A program made the position numbers and the translations under genes. Source: Halomonas sp. S3-1-1 (lineage in GTDB: Bacteria > Pseudomonadota > Gammaproteobacteria > Pseudomonadales > Halomonadaceae). Taken from it: a DNA stretch of 64,000 bases. Under the pieces are notes generated by a model that made no database searches, was not told the origin of the DNA, and was given only the letters and a program-made list of their open reading frames with translations. The DNA is taken from the NCBI RefSeq assembly GCF_023757625.1, contig NZ_JALGBZ010000002.1:186001-250000 (forward strand), read 5' to 3'. Shown in pieces: positions 9,457 to 18,764 of the stretch (position 1 is the stretch's first letter; every line of letters begins with the position of its first letter).

Positions 9457-10409
9457 AGCATCGACGCTTGGGCGTATTTTTAAAAGGCGCCGGGATGGGC
9501 GCCGCCGATGCGGTGCCCGGCGTTTCGGGAGGCACGATCGCCTTCATCACCGGCATTTATGAAGAGCTGATCCATACCATCAAACAGTTCGGCCCCAGCG
9601 CCTGGCCCGCCTGGCGCCGGGGCGGCTGGCGGGGTCTTTTTGCGCACCTGAATCTCGGGTTTTTGGTGCCACTTCTGGCCGGTATCGCGCTGAGTTTGGT
9701 CAGCGTGGCGCACTTGGCACTTTGGCTGATGCAAGCGCACCCGCTGCTGCTCGACGGCTTCTTCTTCGGGCTGGTTGCCGCCTCGGCGCTGGTAGTGGGC
9801 CGGGCAAGTGGGCGCTGGCGGCTTTTATACGTGCTGCCGCTGTTAGCCGGGCTGGTACTTGCCCAGGCGCTTCCGGCCTTGATGCCGCTGGTGCTGCTGT
9901 TGGGTAACGAGGCGCTGATCGTCTTCGTGGCCGGCGCTATCGCCATCAGCGCAATGCTACTGCCCGGCGTTTCCGGAAGCTTTTTGTTACTCACCATGGG
10001 GCTTTATGGCACCATCATGGGGGCTATCAAAAGCCTCGATATCGGTATTATCATGTGGTTCGGCTTGGGCTGTTTGACCGGTCTGATGCTCTTTTCACGA
10101 TTTCTCTGGTGGCTTTTGAACCGCCATCACAACGCCACGATGCAGCTACTTTTAGGCTTCATCGTCGGCTCGCTGCCGGTGCTGTGGCCCTGGCGCGAAC
10201 TTCTTAGCTATCAAATGGGCCCCGAAGGGCAGATCATTCCGCTGTCCCACCGCTATCTGCTGCCAAGTGACTACGCTAACCTGACCGACGGTAGCGCCCA
10301 GGTGGTGGGCGTCGTGGTCATGATGCTCGTTGGCGCGGTGCTGGTGGTGGTACTTAGCCGGCGGGCCGCTCAAGGGCCACGCAGTTCGACACAAAGCGCG
10401 CGGCGTTGA
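9453..10409 (+). CDS. DUF368 polyprenyl-phosphate transporter (PopT family)
   Basis: Polytopic inner-membrane protein of 318 residues with about eight hydrophobic helices and two copies of the family motif (ADAVPGVSGGTIAFITGIYE near the start, MLLPGVSGSFLLLTMGLYG in the second half), as expected of an inverted-repeat transporter. DUF368 proteins have been identified as undecaprenyl-phosphate translocases that return the lipid carrier to the cytoplasmic face. I chose TTG 9453: AGGAG ends seven bases before it, the TTG overlaps the pcm stop, and the protein then starts directly before the first helix. It sits between pcm and nlpD and its last codons overlap the leader of nlpD, so it is probably cotranscribed with the amidase activator. 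Confidence 0.88.
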   Translation: MKHRRLGVFLKGAGMGAADAVPGVSGGTIAFITGIYEELIHTIKQFGPSAWPAWRRGGWRGLFAHLNLGFLVPLLAGIALSLVSVAHLALWLMQAHPLLLDGFFFGLVAASALVVGRASGRWRLLYVLPLLAGLVLAQALPALMPLVLLLGNEALIVFVAGAIAISAMLLPGVSGSFLLLTMGLYGTIMGAIKSLDIGIIMWFGLGCLTGLMLFSRFLWWLLNRHHNATMQLLLGFIVGSLPVLWPWRELLSYQMGPEGQIIPLSHRYLLPSDYANLTDGSAQVVGVVVMMLVGAVLVVVLSRRAAQGPRSSTQSARR

Positions 10410-10426
10410 AAAGGAGTAGGGTTTGC

Positions 10427-11518
10427 ATGCGTAAGGTTTTTACACTCTCTTTAGTGGCGTTGGCCATAAGCGGCTGCGTCAATCAGCCGTCAAACGCCCC
10501 CCAGGTACGAGATTTGAGCGAAGCGCGCCGCGCGGTGGAAAGCTCGCCCCAGTACACCGTCGCCCAAGGCGACACGCTCTATGGCATCGCCTGGCAATAC
10601 AATTTGGACTACCGGGAGCTGGCGGCGATGAACAACATCGCCCCGCCGTATCAGATTCAACCCGGCCAGACCATCACGCTGCGCCAGGGCGGCGGTGCGA
10701 ATGCCCAGGGGCCGAGCCCGGCCGATCAGTCGCCGGCGCGCCAGGGCGGCGCGGTAGCCACCGGCCTGGGCGGTGGCATGGCCGTCGTCGGCAACGAGAA
10801 TGGCGCGCAAGCCGGCGGCCAAAACACCGTTTCGTCAAGCGAGCAGCAGATGGACTGGCTATTGCCGGATGAGAGCGCCATCGAGCGCAATCAGCGCATC
10901 ACCGCCGAGCGCGGCGACACCAATAGCGACGGTAAAGACGACGGTAGTGACGACCAGGCGCCGGCGCGTGAAGAGGCGTCCGCGGCCGAGACTTCAACAG
11001 AGGAGGCGCCCGCCGCCACGCCGGAACCGGAGGCACCCGCTGAACCCGAGCCGCAGCCCGAACCGGTGGAATCGACGCCCGACGCCGCTGCGTCTGAGGC
11101 GCCCGCGGCTCCAGACCGCTCCTCGCGCACCTTCACTCCGGCCGAGACCATCAACTGGCGCTGGCCGGCGGATGGCCAGGTCGCCGGTGGCTTTGGTGAG
11201 GGCGAAACGATCACCGCCGGGATTGATATCACGGGACAAAAGGGGCAACCTGTAAGAGCCGCCGGTCCAGGCATCGTGGTCTACGCCGGCAGCGGAGTAC
11301 GGGGTTATGGCAACCTCATACTACTCAAACACAACGACCAGTTTCTTAGCGCTTACGCGCACAACGACAGTTTGCGCGTCAGCGAAAACGATGTGGTCGA
11401 GGCAGGAGAAGTCATTGCCACCATGGGCGATAGCGACACCGACAGCGTCAAACTTCATTTCGAGGTGCGCCGCGATGGCCAACCCGAAAACCCCTTGGAC
11501 TTTTTACCATCGCGTTAA
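10427..11518 (+). CDS. nlpD: Lipoprotein NlpD, LysM and degenerate M23 (LytM) domains
   Basis: Outer-membrane lipoprotein that activates the amidase AmiC at the septum. Lipobox LAISGC gives Cys17. A LysM domain is at about residues 42-86 (YTVAQGDTLYGIAWQYNL), then a long Pro/Glu/Ala-rich linker (about 150-235), then a LytM domain to residue 363. The M23 metal ligands are missing: the HxxxD position reads AGIDITG and the later site reads SAYAHNDS, as in other non-catalytic NlpD proteins. ATG 10427 is preceded by AAGGAG ten bases upstream; an upstream TTG is in frame but would spoil the signal peptide. The gene precedes rpoS, and in relatives an rpoS promoter lies inside nlpD. Confidence 0.93.
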   Translation: MRKVFTLSLVALAISGCVNQPSNAPQVRDLSEARRAVESSPQYTVAQGDTLYGIAWQYNLDYRELAAMNNIAPPYQIQPGQTITLRQGGGANAQGPSPADQSPARQGGAVATGLGGGMAVVGNENGAQAGGQNTVSSSEQQMDWLLPDESAIERNQRITAERGDTNSDGKDDGSDDQAPAREEASAAETSTEEAPAATPEPEAPAEPEPQPEPVESTPDAAASEAPAAPDRSSRTFTPAETINWRWPADGQVAGGFGEGETITAGIDITGQKGQPVRAAGPGIVVYAGSGVRGYGNLILLKHNDQFLSAYAHNDSLRVSENDVVEAGEVIATMGDSDTDSVKLHFEVRRDGQPENPLDFLPSR

Positions 11519-11680
11519 AGCACTCTCTTTGAACGGCTTGGCCAAGGCGCCCCGCGCCTTTAAAAAAACCCGAACAGCTTGATAAGAGCGTCATATAACA
11601 ATAACGGTGAGCGCGTACAGACAGTACGACCACCCACACTTTTTTACATGGCGGTTAGGCAAGACAACGGGGGTAAGATC

Positions 11681-12655
11681 ATGAGCATGCTGGAGAAGGA
11701 CCTGCAGGAGGTTGACCTTGAGACTGCGGAGGAGGCATTGGATGATGCCGACGAGACCGCCAACGAAGAGGAAGATGCCTTCGAAAAAGCACTGGGGCGT
11801 GAAGATCGACAGTCGACCCAGAGCCTGGACGCTACGCAAATTTATCTCAACGAAATCGGTTTTTCGCCGCTTTTGACGCCGGAAGAGGAGGTTTATTACG
11901 GCCGGCTGGCGCGCAAGGGAGACCCGATGGGTCGCTCGCGGATGATCGAATCCAACCTGCGCCTGGTGGTCAAGATCGCCAGACGCTACCTCAATCGGGG
12001 TTTGACGCTGCTCGATCTGATCGAGGAGGGCAACCTGGGGCTCATTCGCGCTGTGGAGAAGTTCGACCCCGAGCGCGGTTTTCGCTTTTCGACCTACGCC
12101 ACCTGGTGGATTCGCCAAACGATCGAGCGGGCGCTGATGAATCAGACGCGCACCATTCGTTTGCCCATCCATGTGGTCAAGGAGCTCAACATCTATCTGC
12201 GCGCCGCTCGTGAGCTGACTCAAAAGCTCGACCACGAGGCGACCGCCGAAGAGATCGCCGAGCACCTTGATAAACCGGTGAGCACGGTCAAGAAAATGCT
12301 GGGCTTGAACGAGCGCGTGTCGTCGGTGGATTATCCCATGGGCGGCGAAAGCGACAAGCCGTTGATCGATACCTTGGCCGACGACGACGTCTCTGGCCCG
12401 GAATCGCTTCTGGTCGACGGTGACGTGCGTGAGCACGTCGATCACTGGCTCGATGAGCTCAGTGAAAAGCAGCGCGAAGTCGTGGTTCGCCGTTTTGGCC
12501 TTCGTGGGCACGAGTCGGCGACTCTCGAAGAAGTCGGCGCTGAAATCGGCTTAACCCGTGAGCGGGTTCGTCAAATCCAGGTCGAAGCGCTAAAGAAGCT
12601 TCGCCGCTCGCTGGAAAAACAGGGCCTTTCTCTCGACGCCATCTTCGAGAACTAA
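11681..12655 (+). CDS. rpoS: RNA polymerase sigma factor RpoS
   Basis: Stationary-phase and general stress sigma factor, 324 residues from ATG 11681. Region 1.2 starts at [17 protein letters not shown]; region 2 shows [17 protein letters not shown], the core-binding [10 protein letters not shown] and the -10-reading [17 protein letters not shown]; region 4.2 ends with [19 protein letters not shown] and a C-terminal [11 protein letters not shown] typical of RpoS rather than RpoD. GGGGG lies seven bases before ATG 11681; in-frame starts further upstream (ATG 11648, TTG 11579) exist. A 162-bp leader separates it from nlpD. Confidence 0.96.
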   Translation: MSMLEKDLQEVDLETAEEALDDADETANEEEDAFEKALGREDRQSTQSLDATQIYLNEIGFSPLLTPEEEVYYGRLARKGDPMGRSRMIESNLRLVVKIARRYLNRGLTLLDLIEEGNLGLIRAVEKFDPERGFRFSTYATWWIRQTIERALMNQTRTIRLPIHVVKELNIYLRAARELTQKLDHEATAEEIAEHLDKPVSTVKKMLGLNERVSSVDYPMGGESDKPLIDTLADDDVSGPESLLVDGDVREHVDHWLDELSEKQREVVVRRFGLRGHESATLEEVGAEIGLTRERVRQIQVEALKKLRRSLEKQGLSLDAIFEN

Positions 12656-12700
12656 GCCTTAACGCACTGCTTCCCGCGAGACTTGCCCACGGCAAGACAG

Positions 12701-12767
12701 GGCGCACCGGCCAGCCGGTGCGCCGGCATTCAAGCAGATGACCCGGCCCAATACGTTGGGCTTTTTT
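12701..12767 (+). terminator. Two hairpins after rpoS, the second an intrinsic terminator
   Basis: A perfect 10-bp stem (GGCGCACCGG at 12701-12710 with CCGGTGCGCC at 12715-12724) is followed by a second stem GCCCAA/TTGGGC (12746-12751 and 12756-12761) with loop TACG and six T residues. The second has the form of a Rho-independent terminator separating rpoS from alr. Confidence 0.8.
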
Positions 12768-12822
12768 ATACCCGAATGAAACCCACAGGCGCCGTGTCAG
12801 CGCCTGGTAAGTGAGAAGAGCA

Positions 12823-13917
12823 ATGCGCCCTCTGGCGGCCCATATCGATCTCGACGCGCTGCGTCACAACTACCGCGTGGCCGCCGGCTGCGCGCCCCAA
12901 AGCCAGTCCGTGGCGGTGATCAAGGCCAACGCCTACGGCCACGGCGCGCTCGCCTGCGCTCGTGCGCTTGAGCCGCTCGCCCCGGCGCTGGCGGTGGCGT
13001 GTATCGAGGAGGCGATTACGCTTCGCGAAGGCGGCGTCACCGCCCCCATCGTGCTGCTCGAGGGCTTCTTCGACGCCGAAGAGCTCACTCTGGTCGATGC
13101 CCTCGGCCTGTGGACCAGCGTGCACAGCGGCTGGCAAATCGAAGCGCTTTTGGCGTTTGAACCCAAAGCACCGATCCCCGTCTGGATCAAGGTCGACTCC
13201 GGCATGCACCGGCTGGGGTTCGAGCCCGACCGGGTAGAAGCGATCTGGCGCCGGCTCGAGGCCGCCCCCGGGGTGGGCGAGCTTCACCTGATGAGCCACT
13301 TCGCCACGGCGGATGCCGGCGATAGCGGCTACTTCGAGCGCCAGCTTCAACGCGTCACGGCGCTTGGAAACGCCCTCGGCGCGCCGCTTTGCTTGGCCAA
13401 CTCGCCGGCCACGCTTGCCTATCCCGCCGCCCACGGCGCCTGGAACCGGCCCGGGGTAATGCTTTACGGCAGCAACCCGCTGGAGGTAGACAACGCCATT
13501 ACCCAGTTGCTTCGCCCGGTCATGAGCCTGCGCTCGGAAATCATCGCGCTGCGCGAGATCGAGGCGAACGAGCCGGTGGGCTACGGCGGGCGCTGGCGCG
13601 CGCCCCGGCGCTCATTGATTGCCGTGGTCGCCGCGGGCTATGGCGACGGTGTCGATCGCCACGCGGAAGACGGGACGCCGGTGCTGGTTAACGGCCAACG
13701 CTGCAGGATCGTCGGGCGCGTGTCGATGGATATGCTCACGGTAGATGTGACCGAGGTGGTGGGGACGGCGATCGGCAGCGAAGTGACGCTGTGGGGCCAA
13801 AGCGCCTGTGGGGCGCTTCTGTCGGTGGACGAGGTCGCCCGCCACTGCGATACGATCAGCTATACGCTTTTGACCGGGGTGCTGCCCCGGGTGCCGCGCC
13901 GCTATCACGGCGCTTGA
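12823..13917 (+). CDS. alr: Alanine racemase
   Basis: PLP enzyme that makes D-alanine for peptidoglycan. The PLP lysine is Lys34 in VAVIKANAYGHG. Other conserved points are VWIKVDSGMHRLGF, HLMSHFATAD, RPGVMLYG and the C-terminal GYGDGVDR with the catalytic Tyr region CDTISYTLLTG. Length 364 residues, normal for Alr. ATG 12823 is preceded by a purine-rich GAGAAGAG; a GTG at 12811 is an alternative. It is followed 14 bases later by the lpxL-type gene, probably as one transcript. Confidence 0.96.
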   Translation: MRPLAAHIDLDALRHNYRVAAGCAPQSQSVAVIKANAYGHGALACARALEPLAPALAVACIEEAITLREGGVTAPIVLLEGFFDAEELTLVDALGLWTSVHSGWQIEALLAFEPKAPIPVWIKVDSGMHRLGFEPDRVEAIWRRLEAAPGVGELHLMSHFATADAGDSGYFERQLQRVTALGNALGAPLCLANSPATLAYPAAHGAWNRPGVMLYGSNPLEVDNAITQLLRPVMSLRSEIIALREIEANEPVGYGGRWRAPRRSLIAVVAAGYGDGVDRHAEDGTPVLVNGQRCRIVGRVSMDMLTVDVTEVVGTAIGSEVTLWGQSACGALLSVDEVARHCDTISYTLLTGVLPRVPRRYHGA

Positions 13918-13931
13918 TCAAGGTTATCGGA

Positions 13932-14846
13932 ATGTCGAAGAAACCCTTTCCCCGTTCGTTCGCTCACCCGCGCTACTGGCCGACTTGGCTTGCCATCGGT
14001 GCGATGTACATCGTGGCCTGGCTGCCCTGGCGGCTGAAGCTTGCCATCGGCAAGCTCATCGGGCTGATGGCCTGGGCGCTGATCAAGCGCCGGCGCCATA
14101 TCACCGCAACCAATATCGCGCTCTGCTTTCCGGAAAAAAGCGTTGATGCCCAGCGCCAGCTGGTCAAAAAGACCTTCATCGCCAACGGTATCGGGCTGGT
14201 CGAGACCGCCACCGGCTGGTGCCGCCGCGCCGAGGGGTTTCGCCACCGGGTGGCCTACCACGGTGAGGAGAACCTGGCTCGGGCCAAGGCTCAGGGCAAG
14301 GGAGTGCTGGTGGTGGGCATTCACTTCTCGACTCTGGATCTGGGCGGGGCGCTGCACTCGCTCTTCTTTCCGGCGGACGTGGTCTACCGGCCGCATAATA
14401 ACCCGCTGTTCGAGCGCTTCATGACCCGGGCGCGCTCGCGGATTTTCGGCCAGGCGATCGACCGCCACGACCTGCGTGGAGTTGTGCGTCGCATCAAGGC
14501 GGGCCATATCGTCTGGTACTCGCCGGACCAGGACTTCGGCCGCGATGTCAGCGTCTTTGCGCCGCTGTTTGGCCAGCAAGCGGCGACCATCCGTCTGACC
14601 TCGAAAATCGCCCGCATGACCGGCGCGCCGGTAGTGCCTTTGATGTTCCACCGCAACCCGGACGATTGCACCTACACCATCGAGTGCCTGCCGGCCTTCG
14701 AGGATTTTCCAAGCAAGGACGAAGTCGAGGACGCCACGCGGGTGAACCAGTTCATCGAACGGGCGATCCGCAAGCACCCGGAGCAGTACCTGTGGCTGCA
14801 CCGGCGCTTCAAGACGCGCCCGGAAGGCGAGGAGAAGGTTTATTAG
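13932..14846 (+). CDS. lpxL: Lipid A biosynthesis lauroyl acyltransferase (LpxL/HtrB family)
   Basis: Inner-membrane acyltransferase that adds a secondary acyl chain to Kdo2-lipid IVA. The catalytic H(X4)D pair is His131 and Asp136 in GIHFSTLDLGG, and the substrate-binding VVYRPHNNPLFER and WYSPDQDFG stretches are present. One N-terminal membrane anchor at about 18-36. 304 residues from ATG 13932, chosen because it lies 15 bases after the alr stop, with AAGG eight bases before it. LpxL versus LpxM cannot be settled from sequence alone. Confidence 0.87.
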   Translation: MSKKPFPRSFAHPRYWPTWLAIGAMYIVAWLPWRLKLAIGKLIGLMAWALIKRRRHITATNIALCFPEKSVDAQRQLVKKTFIANGIGLVETATGWCRRAEGFRHRVAYHGEENLARAKAQGKGVLVVGIHFSTLDLGGALHSLFFPADVVYRPHNNPLFERFMTRARSRIFGQAIDRHDLRGVVRRIKAGHIVWYSPDQDFGRDVSVFAPLFGQQAATIRLTSKIARMTGAPVVPLMFHRNPDDCTYTIECLPAFEDFPSKDEVEDATRVNQFIERAIRKHPEQYLWLHRRFKTRPEGEEKVY

Positions 14847-14863
14847 CCTCGAGCCTTGAGGCC

Positions 14864-15011
14864 GTCTTGAGCGCCCCTACGCGAGGGCGCCATGAATACG
14901 CCCCTGTAGGCTACTTTCGCCATCTGGCCACCATGGAAGGTGGAAATGCTGAAAACGTAGGGAACGTTTTTCGGGCTTGGCGAAAGACCCTCGCTACGGG
15001 GCGCTCAAGAC
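14864..15011. repeat. 148-bp foldback (long imperfect inverted repeat)
   Basis: Non-coding element between the convergent lpxL and speD genes. Three nested arm pairs fold on each other: GTCTTGAGCGCCCC (14864-14877) with GGGGCGCTCAAGAC (14998-15011), GCGAGGG (14881-14887) with CCCTCGC (14988-14994), and CTTTCGCCA (14914-14922) with TGGCGAAAG (14978-14986). Inside are two smaller hairpins, CCACC/GGTGG near 14929-14943 and AAAACGT/ACGTTTT at 14952-14970. It resembles a REP- or MITE-like element; whether it is repeated in the genome cannot be seen here. Confidence 0.8.
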
Positions 15012-15040
15012 TGCATTTGGGGTAGAATCATGGGCTACAA

Positions 15041-15068
15041 AAAAGCCGACGCACAGGCGTCGGCTTTG
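15041..15068. terminator. Bidirectional intrinsic terminator between lpxL and speD
   Basis: GCCGACGC (15045-15052), loop ACAG, GCGTCGGC (15057-15064), flanked by an A-run on one side and TTTG on the other. Placed 25 bases after the speD stop, it can serve speD on the minus strand (A-run becomes U-run) and lpxL on the plus strand. Confidence 0.8.
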
Positions 15069-15089
15069 TCGTTTTCGATCGTTTGATCA

Positions 15090-15881
15090 TCAATCGAGAT
15101 TGCGCGAGTAGAAGATCTCCAGCATCTCCTTGCGCAGGCGGCTTTCGATGTCGCGCGCCTCCTCGAAGGTGATGTCGCGTCGCGAGGTGCCGAACAGGTA
15201 GTTGTCCAGCTCGAAATCCTTGAGCAGCATCTTGGTGTGGAACATGTTGTCCTGATACACGTTCACATCCATCATCTGATACGCCTGCTTGGTATCCTCG
15301 GCCAGGTAGTCCTGAATCGAGGTGATGGCGTGATCGATGAAGAGCTTTTTGCCGTCGACGTCGCGGGTGAAGCCGCGCACCCGGTAATCCATGGTGACGA
15401 TATCGGAATCGAAGCTGTGGATCAGGTAGTTCAGCGCCTTGAGCGGGCTGATGTGGCCGCAGGTGGAGACGTCGATATCCAGGCGAAAGGTACTGATGCC
15501 GTTGTCCGGGTGGGACTCGGGGTAGCTGTGCACTGTCACGTGGCTCTTGTCCAGGTGCCCTACTACGGTTTCCGGAAGCGGGCCCGGGCCCGGCGTCGTT
15601 TGGGCTGCCGGTTCGTCGAGCTCGTGCTCGGCGATCAAAATGGTCACGCTAGCGCCGTGGGGCTCGTAGTCCTGACGCGCGATGTTGAGCACGTGCGCGC
15701 CGATGATGTTGGTCACATCCTTGAGAATCTGGGTAAGACGCTCGGCGTTGTACAGCTCATCGATATAGTCGATATACGCGCCGCGCTGCTCTTCGGTCTT
15801 GGCGTAGCAGATATCGTAAATGTTGAAGCTTAACGAGCTGGTGAGGTTGTTAAACCCGTGGAGTCGGAGATTATCAGGCAA
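15090..15881 (-). CDS. speD: S-adenosylmethionine decarboxylase proenzyme (pyruvoyl-dependent)
   Basis: Decarboxylates SAM to supply aminopropyl groups for spermidine. The proenzyme cleaves itself between Lys112 and Ser113 ([10 protein letters not shown]) to form the pyruvoyl group. Other family marks are [36 protein letters not shown] and [17 protein letters not shown] chose TTG 15881: AGGAGG stands seven bases upstream and the resulting [12 protein letters not shown] aligns with the E. coli start, giving 263 residues against 264. The longer GTG start at 15911 would put that ribosome-binding site inside the gene. No speE is next to it. Confidence 0.95.
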   Translation of the reverse strand: MPDNLRLHGFNNLTSSLSFNIYDICYAKTEEQRGAYIDYIDELYNAERLTQILKDVTNIIGAHVLNIARQDYEPHGASVTILIAEHELDEPAAQTTPGPGPLPETVVGHLDKSHVTVHSYPESHPDNGISTFRLDIDVSTCGHISPLKALNYLIHSFDSDIVTMDYRVRGFTRDVDGKKLFIDHAITSIQDYLAEDTKQAYQMMDVNVYQDNMFHTKMLLKDFELDNYLFGTSRRDITFEEARDIESRLRKEMLEIFYSRNLD

Positions 15882-16025
15882 TTCCGCGCCTCCTGATGGC
15901 AGTGAAAACACCCCGACGAGCCAGCGCCGGAACCGATTGGCAAATGTTGAGCGCCCCGCGTCGGGCGCGAGGGCGGGCTATTATGCCCCCCCGCGGCCCG
16001 CGTTGCATCCCGCCTCGCCATTTTT

Positions 16026-16451
16026 TTACGCCGCCGCGTCCTGGATCTCGAAGGAGTGCGTGATGTCGACGCCACCCTTGACCAGCATGATCGAGGCGCT
16101 GCAGTACTTCTCGGCCGAGAGCTCGACGGCGCGCTGCACCTGCTTCTCCTTGAGCCCGCGCCCGGTGACCACGAAATGCACGTGGATGCGGGTGAACACC
16201 GAAGGCACCTCGTCGGCGCGCTCGGCGTCGATCTCGGCCACGCAGTCGGTGACATCGGCTCGCGCCTTGTCGAGAATGTTCAGTACATCAAACGCCGTGC
16301 AACTGCCCATGCCCATTAGCAGCATTTCCATCGGGCGTGGGCCGGTGTTGCACCCGCCGTGATCCGGCGGCCCGTCGATCACTACGCTGTGGCCGCTGCC
16401 CGATTCCGCCACGAACTGGCGTCCGTCTGTCCACTTCACTCGTGCTTTCAC
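16026..16451 (-). CDS. OsmC-family protein (YhfA-like)
   Basis: A 141-residue OsmC/Ohr-superfamily protein. The fold is recognised from DGRQFVAESGSGHSVVIDGP, GPRPMEMLLMGMGSCTAFDV with the redox Cys of the first site, and YCSASIMLVKGG with the second Cys. The spacing resembles the YhfA subgroup, whose physiological substrate is unclear, rather than Ohr. The start codon is GTG 16451, with AAGGAGA six bases upstream. A degenerate tandem repeat lies about 30 bases upstream. Confidence 0.87.
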   Translation of the reverse strand: MKARVKWTDGRQFVAESGSGHSVVIDGPPDHGGCNTGPRPMEMLLMGMGSCTAFDVLNILDKARADVTDCVAEIDAERADEVPSVFTRIHVHFVVTGRGLKEKQVQRAVELSAEKYCSASIMLVKGGVDITHSFEIQDAAA

Positions 16452-16479
16452 GCGGCTCTCCTTTCGACTGATGCTGGGG

Positions 16480-16535
16480 TTTGAATACGTTTTAGATACG
16501 TTTTGAATGCGTTTTTAAATAAGTTTTTGAGTATG
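16480..16535. repeat. Degenerate tandem repeat upstream of the OsmC-like gene
   Basis: Five units of 10-12 bp, consensus TTTTGAATACG: TTTGAATACG, TTTTAGATACG, TTTTGAATGCG, TTTTTAAATAAG, TTTTTGAGTATG. AT-rich compared with the genes on both sides. It lies in the 169-bp gap between the GGCT-like gene and the OsmC-like gene. Confidence 0.75.
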
Positions 16536-16620
16536 TTCCAAAGGCGGTTGGCGCGTTGGATAAGGGCGCCGGGCCCACTACCGATGCGCGCAGGATAACA
16601 CGCCTGCCGGTCGAGACCGC

Positions 16621-18694
<2,074 letters not shown>

Positions 18695-18729
18695 GCAAGC
18701 TCCTTGCTGGTCGGGCATCATGCGAGCTG

Positions 18730-18735
18730 TATAAT
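18730..18735 (+). promoter_or_regulatory. Probable -10 element of lptD
   Basis: A consensus TATAAT stands 30 bases before the lptD start in the 70-bp amgK/lptD gap. No good -35 is visible at 16-18 bp; TTGCTG is 20 bp upstream. No sigma-E-like GGAACTT element was seen, though lptD is sigma-E controlled in E. coli. Confidence 0.45.
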
Positions 18736-18764
18736 ACCGATTCTGAATGCCAAGGATAACGAAC

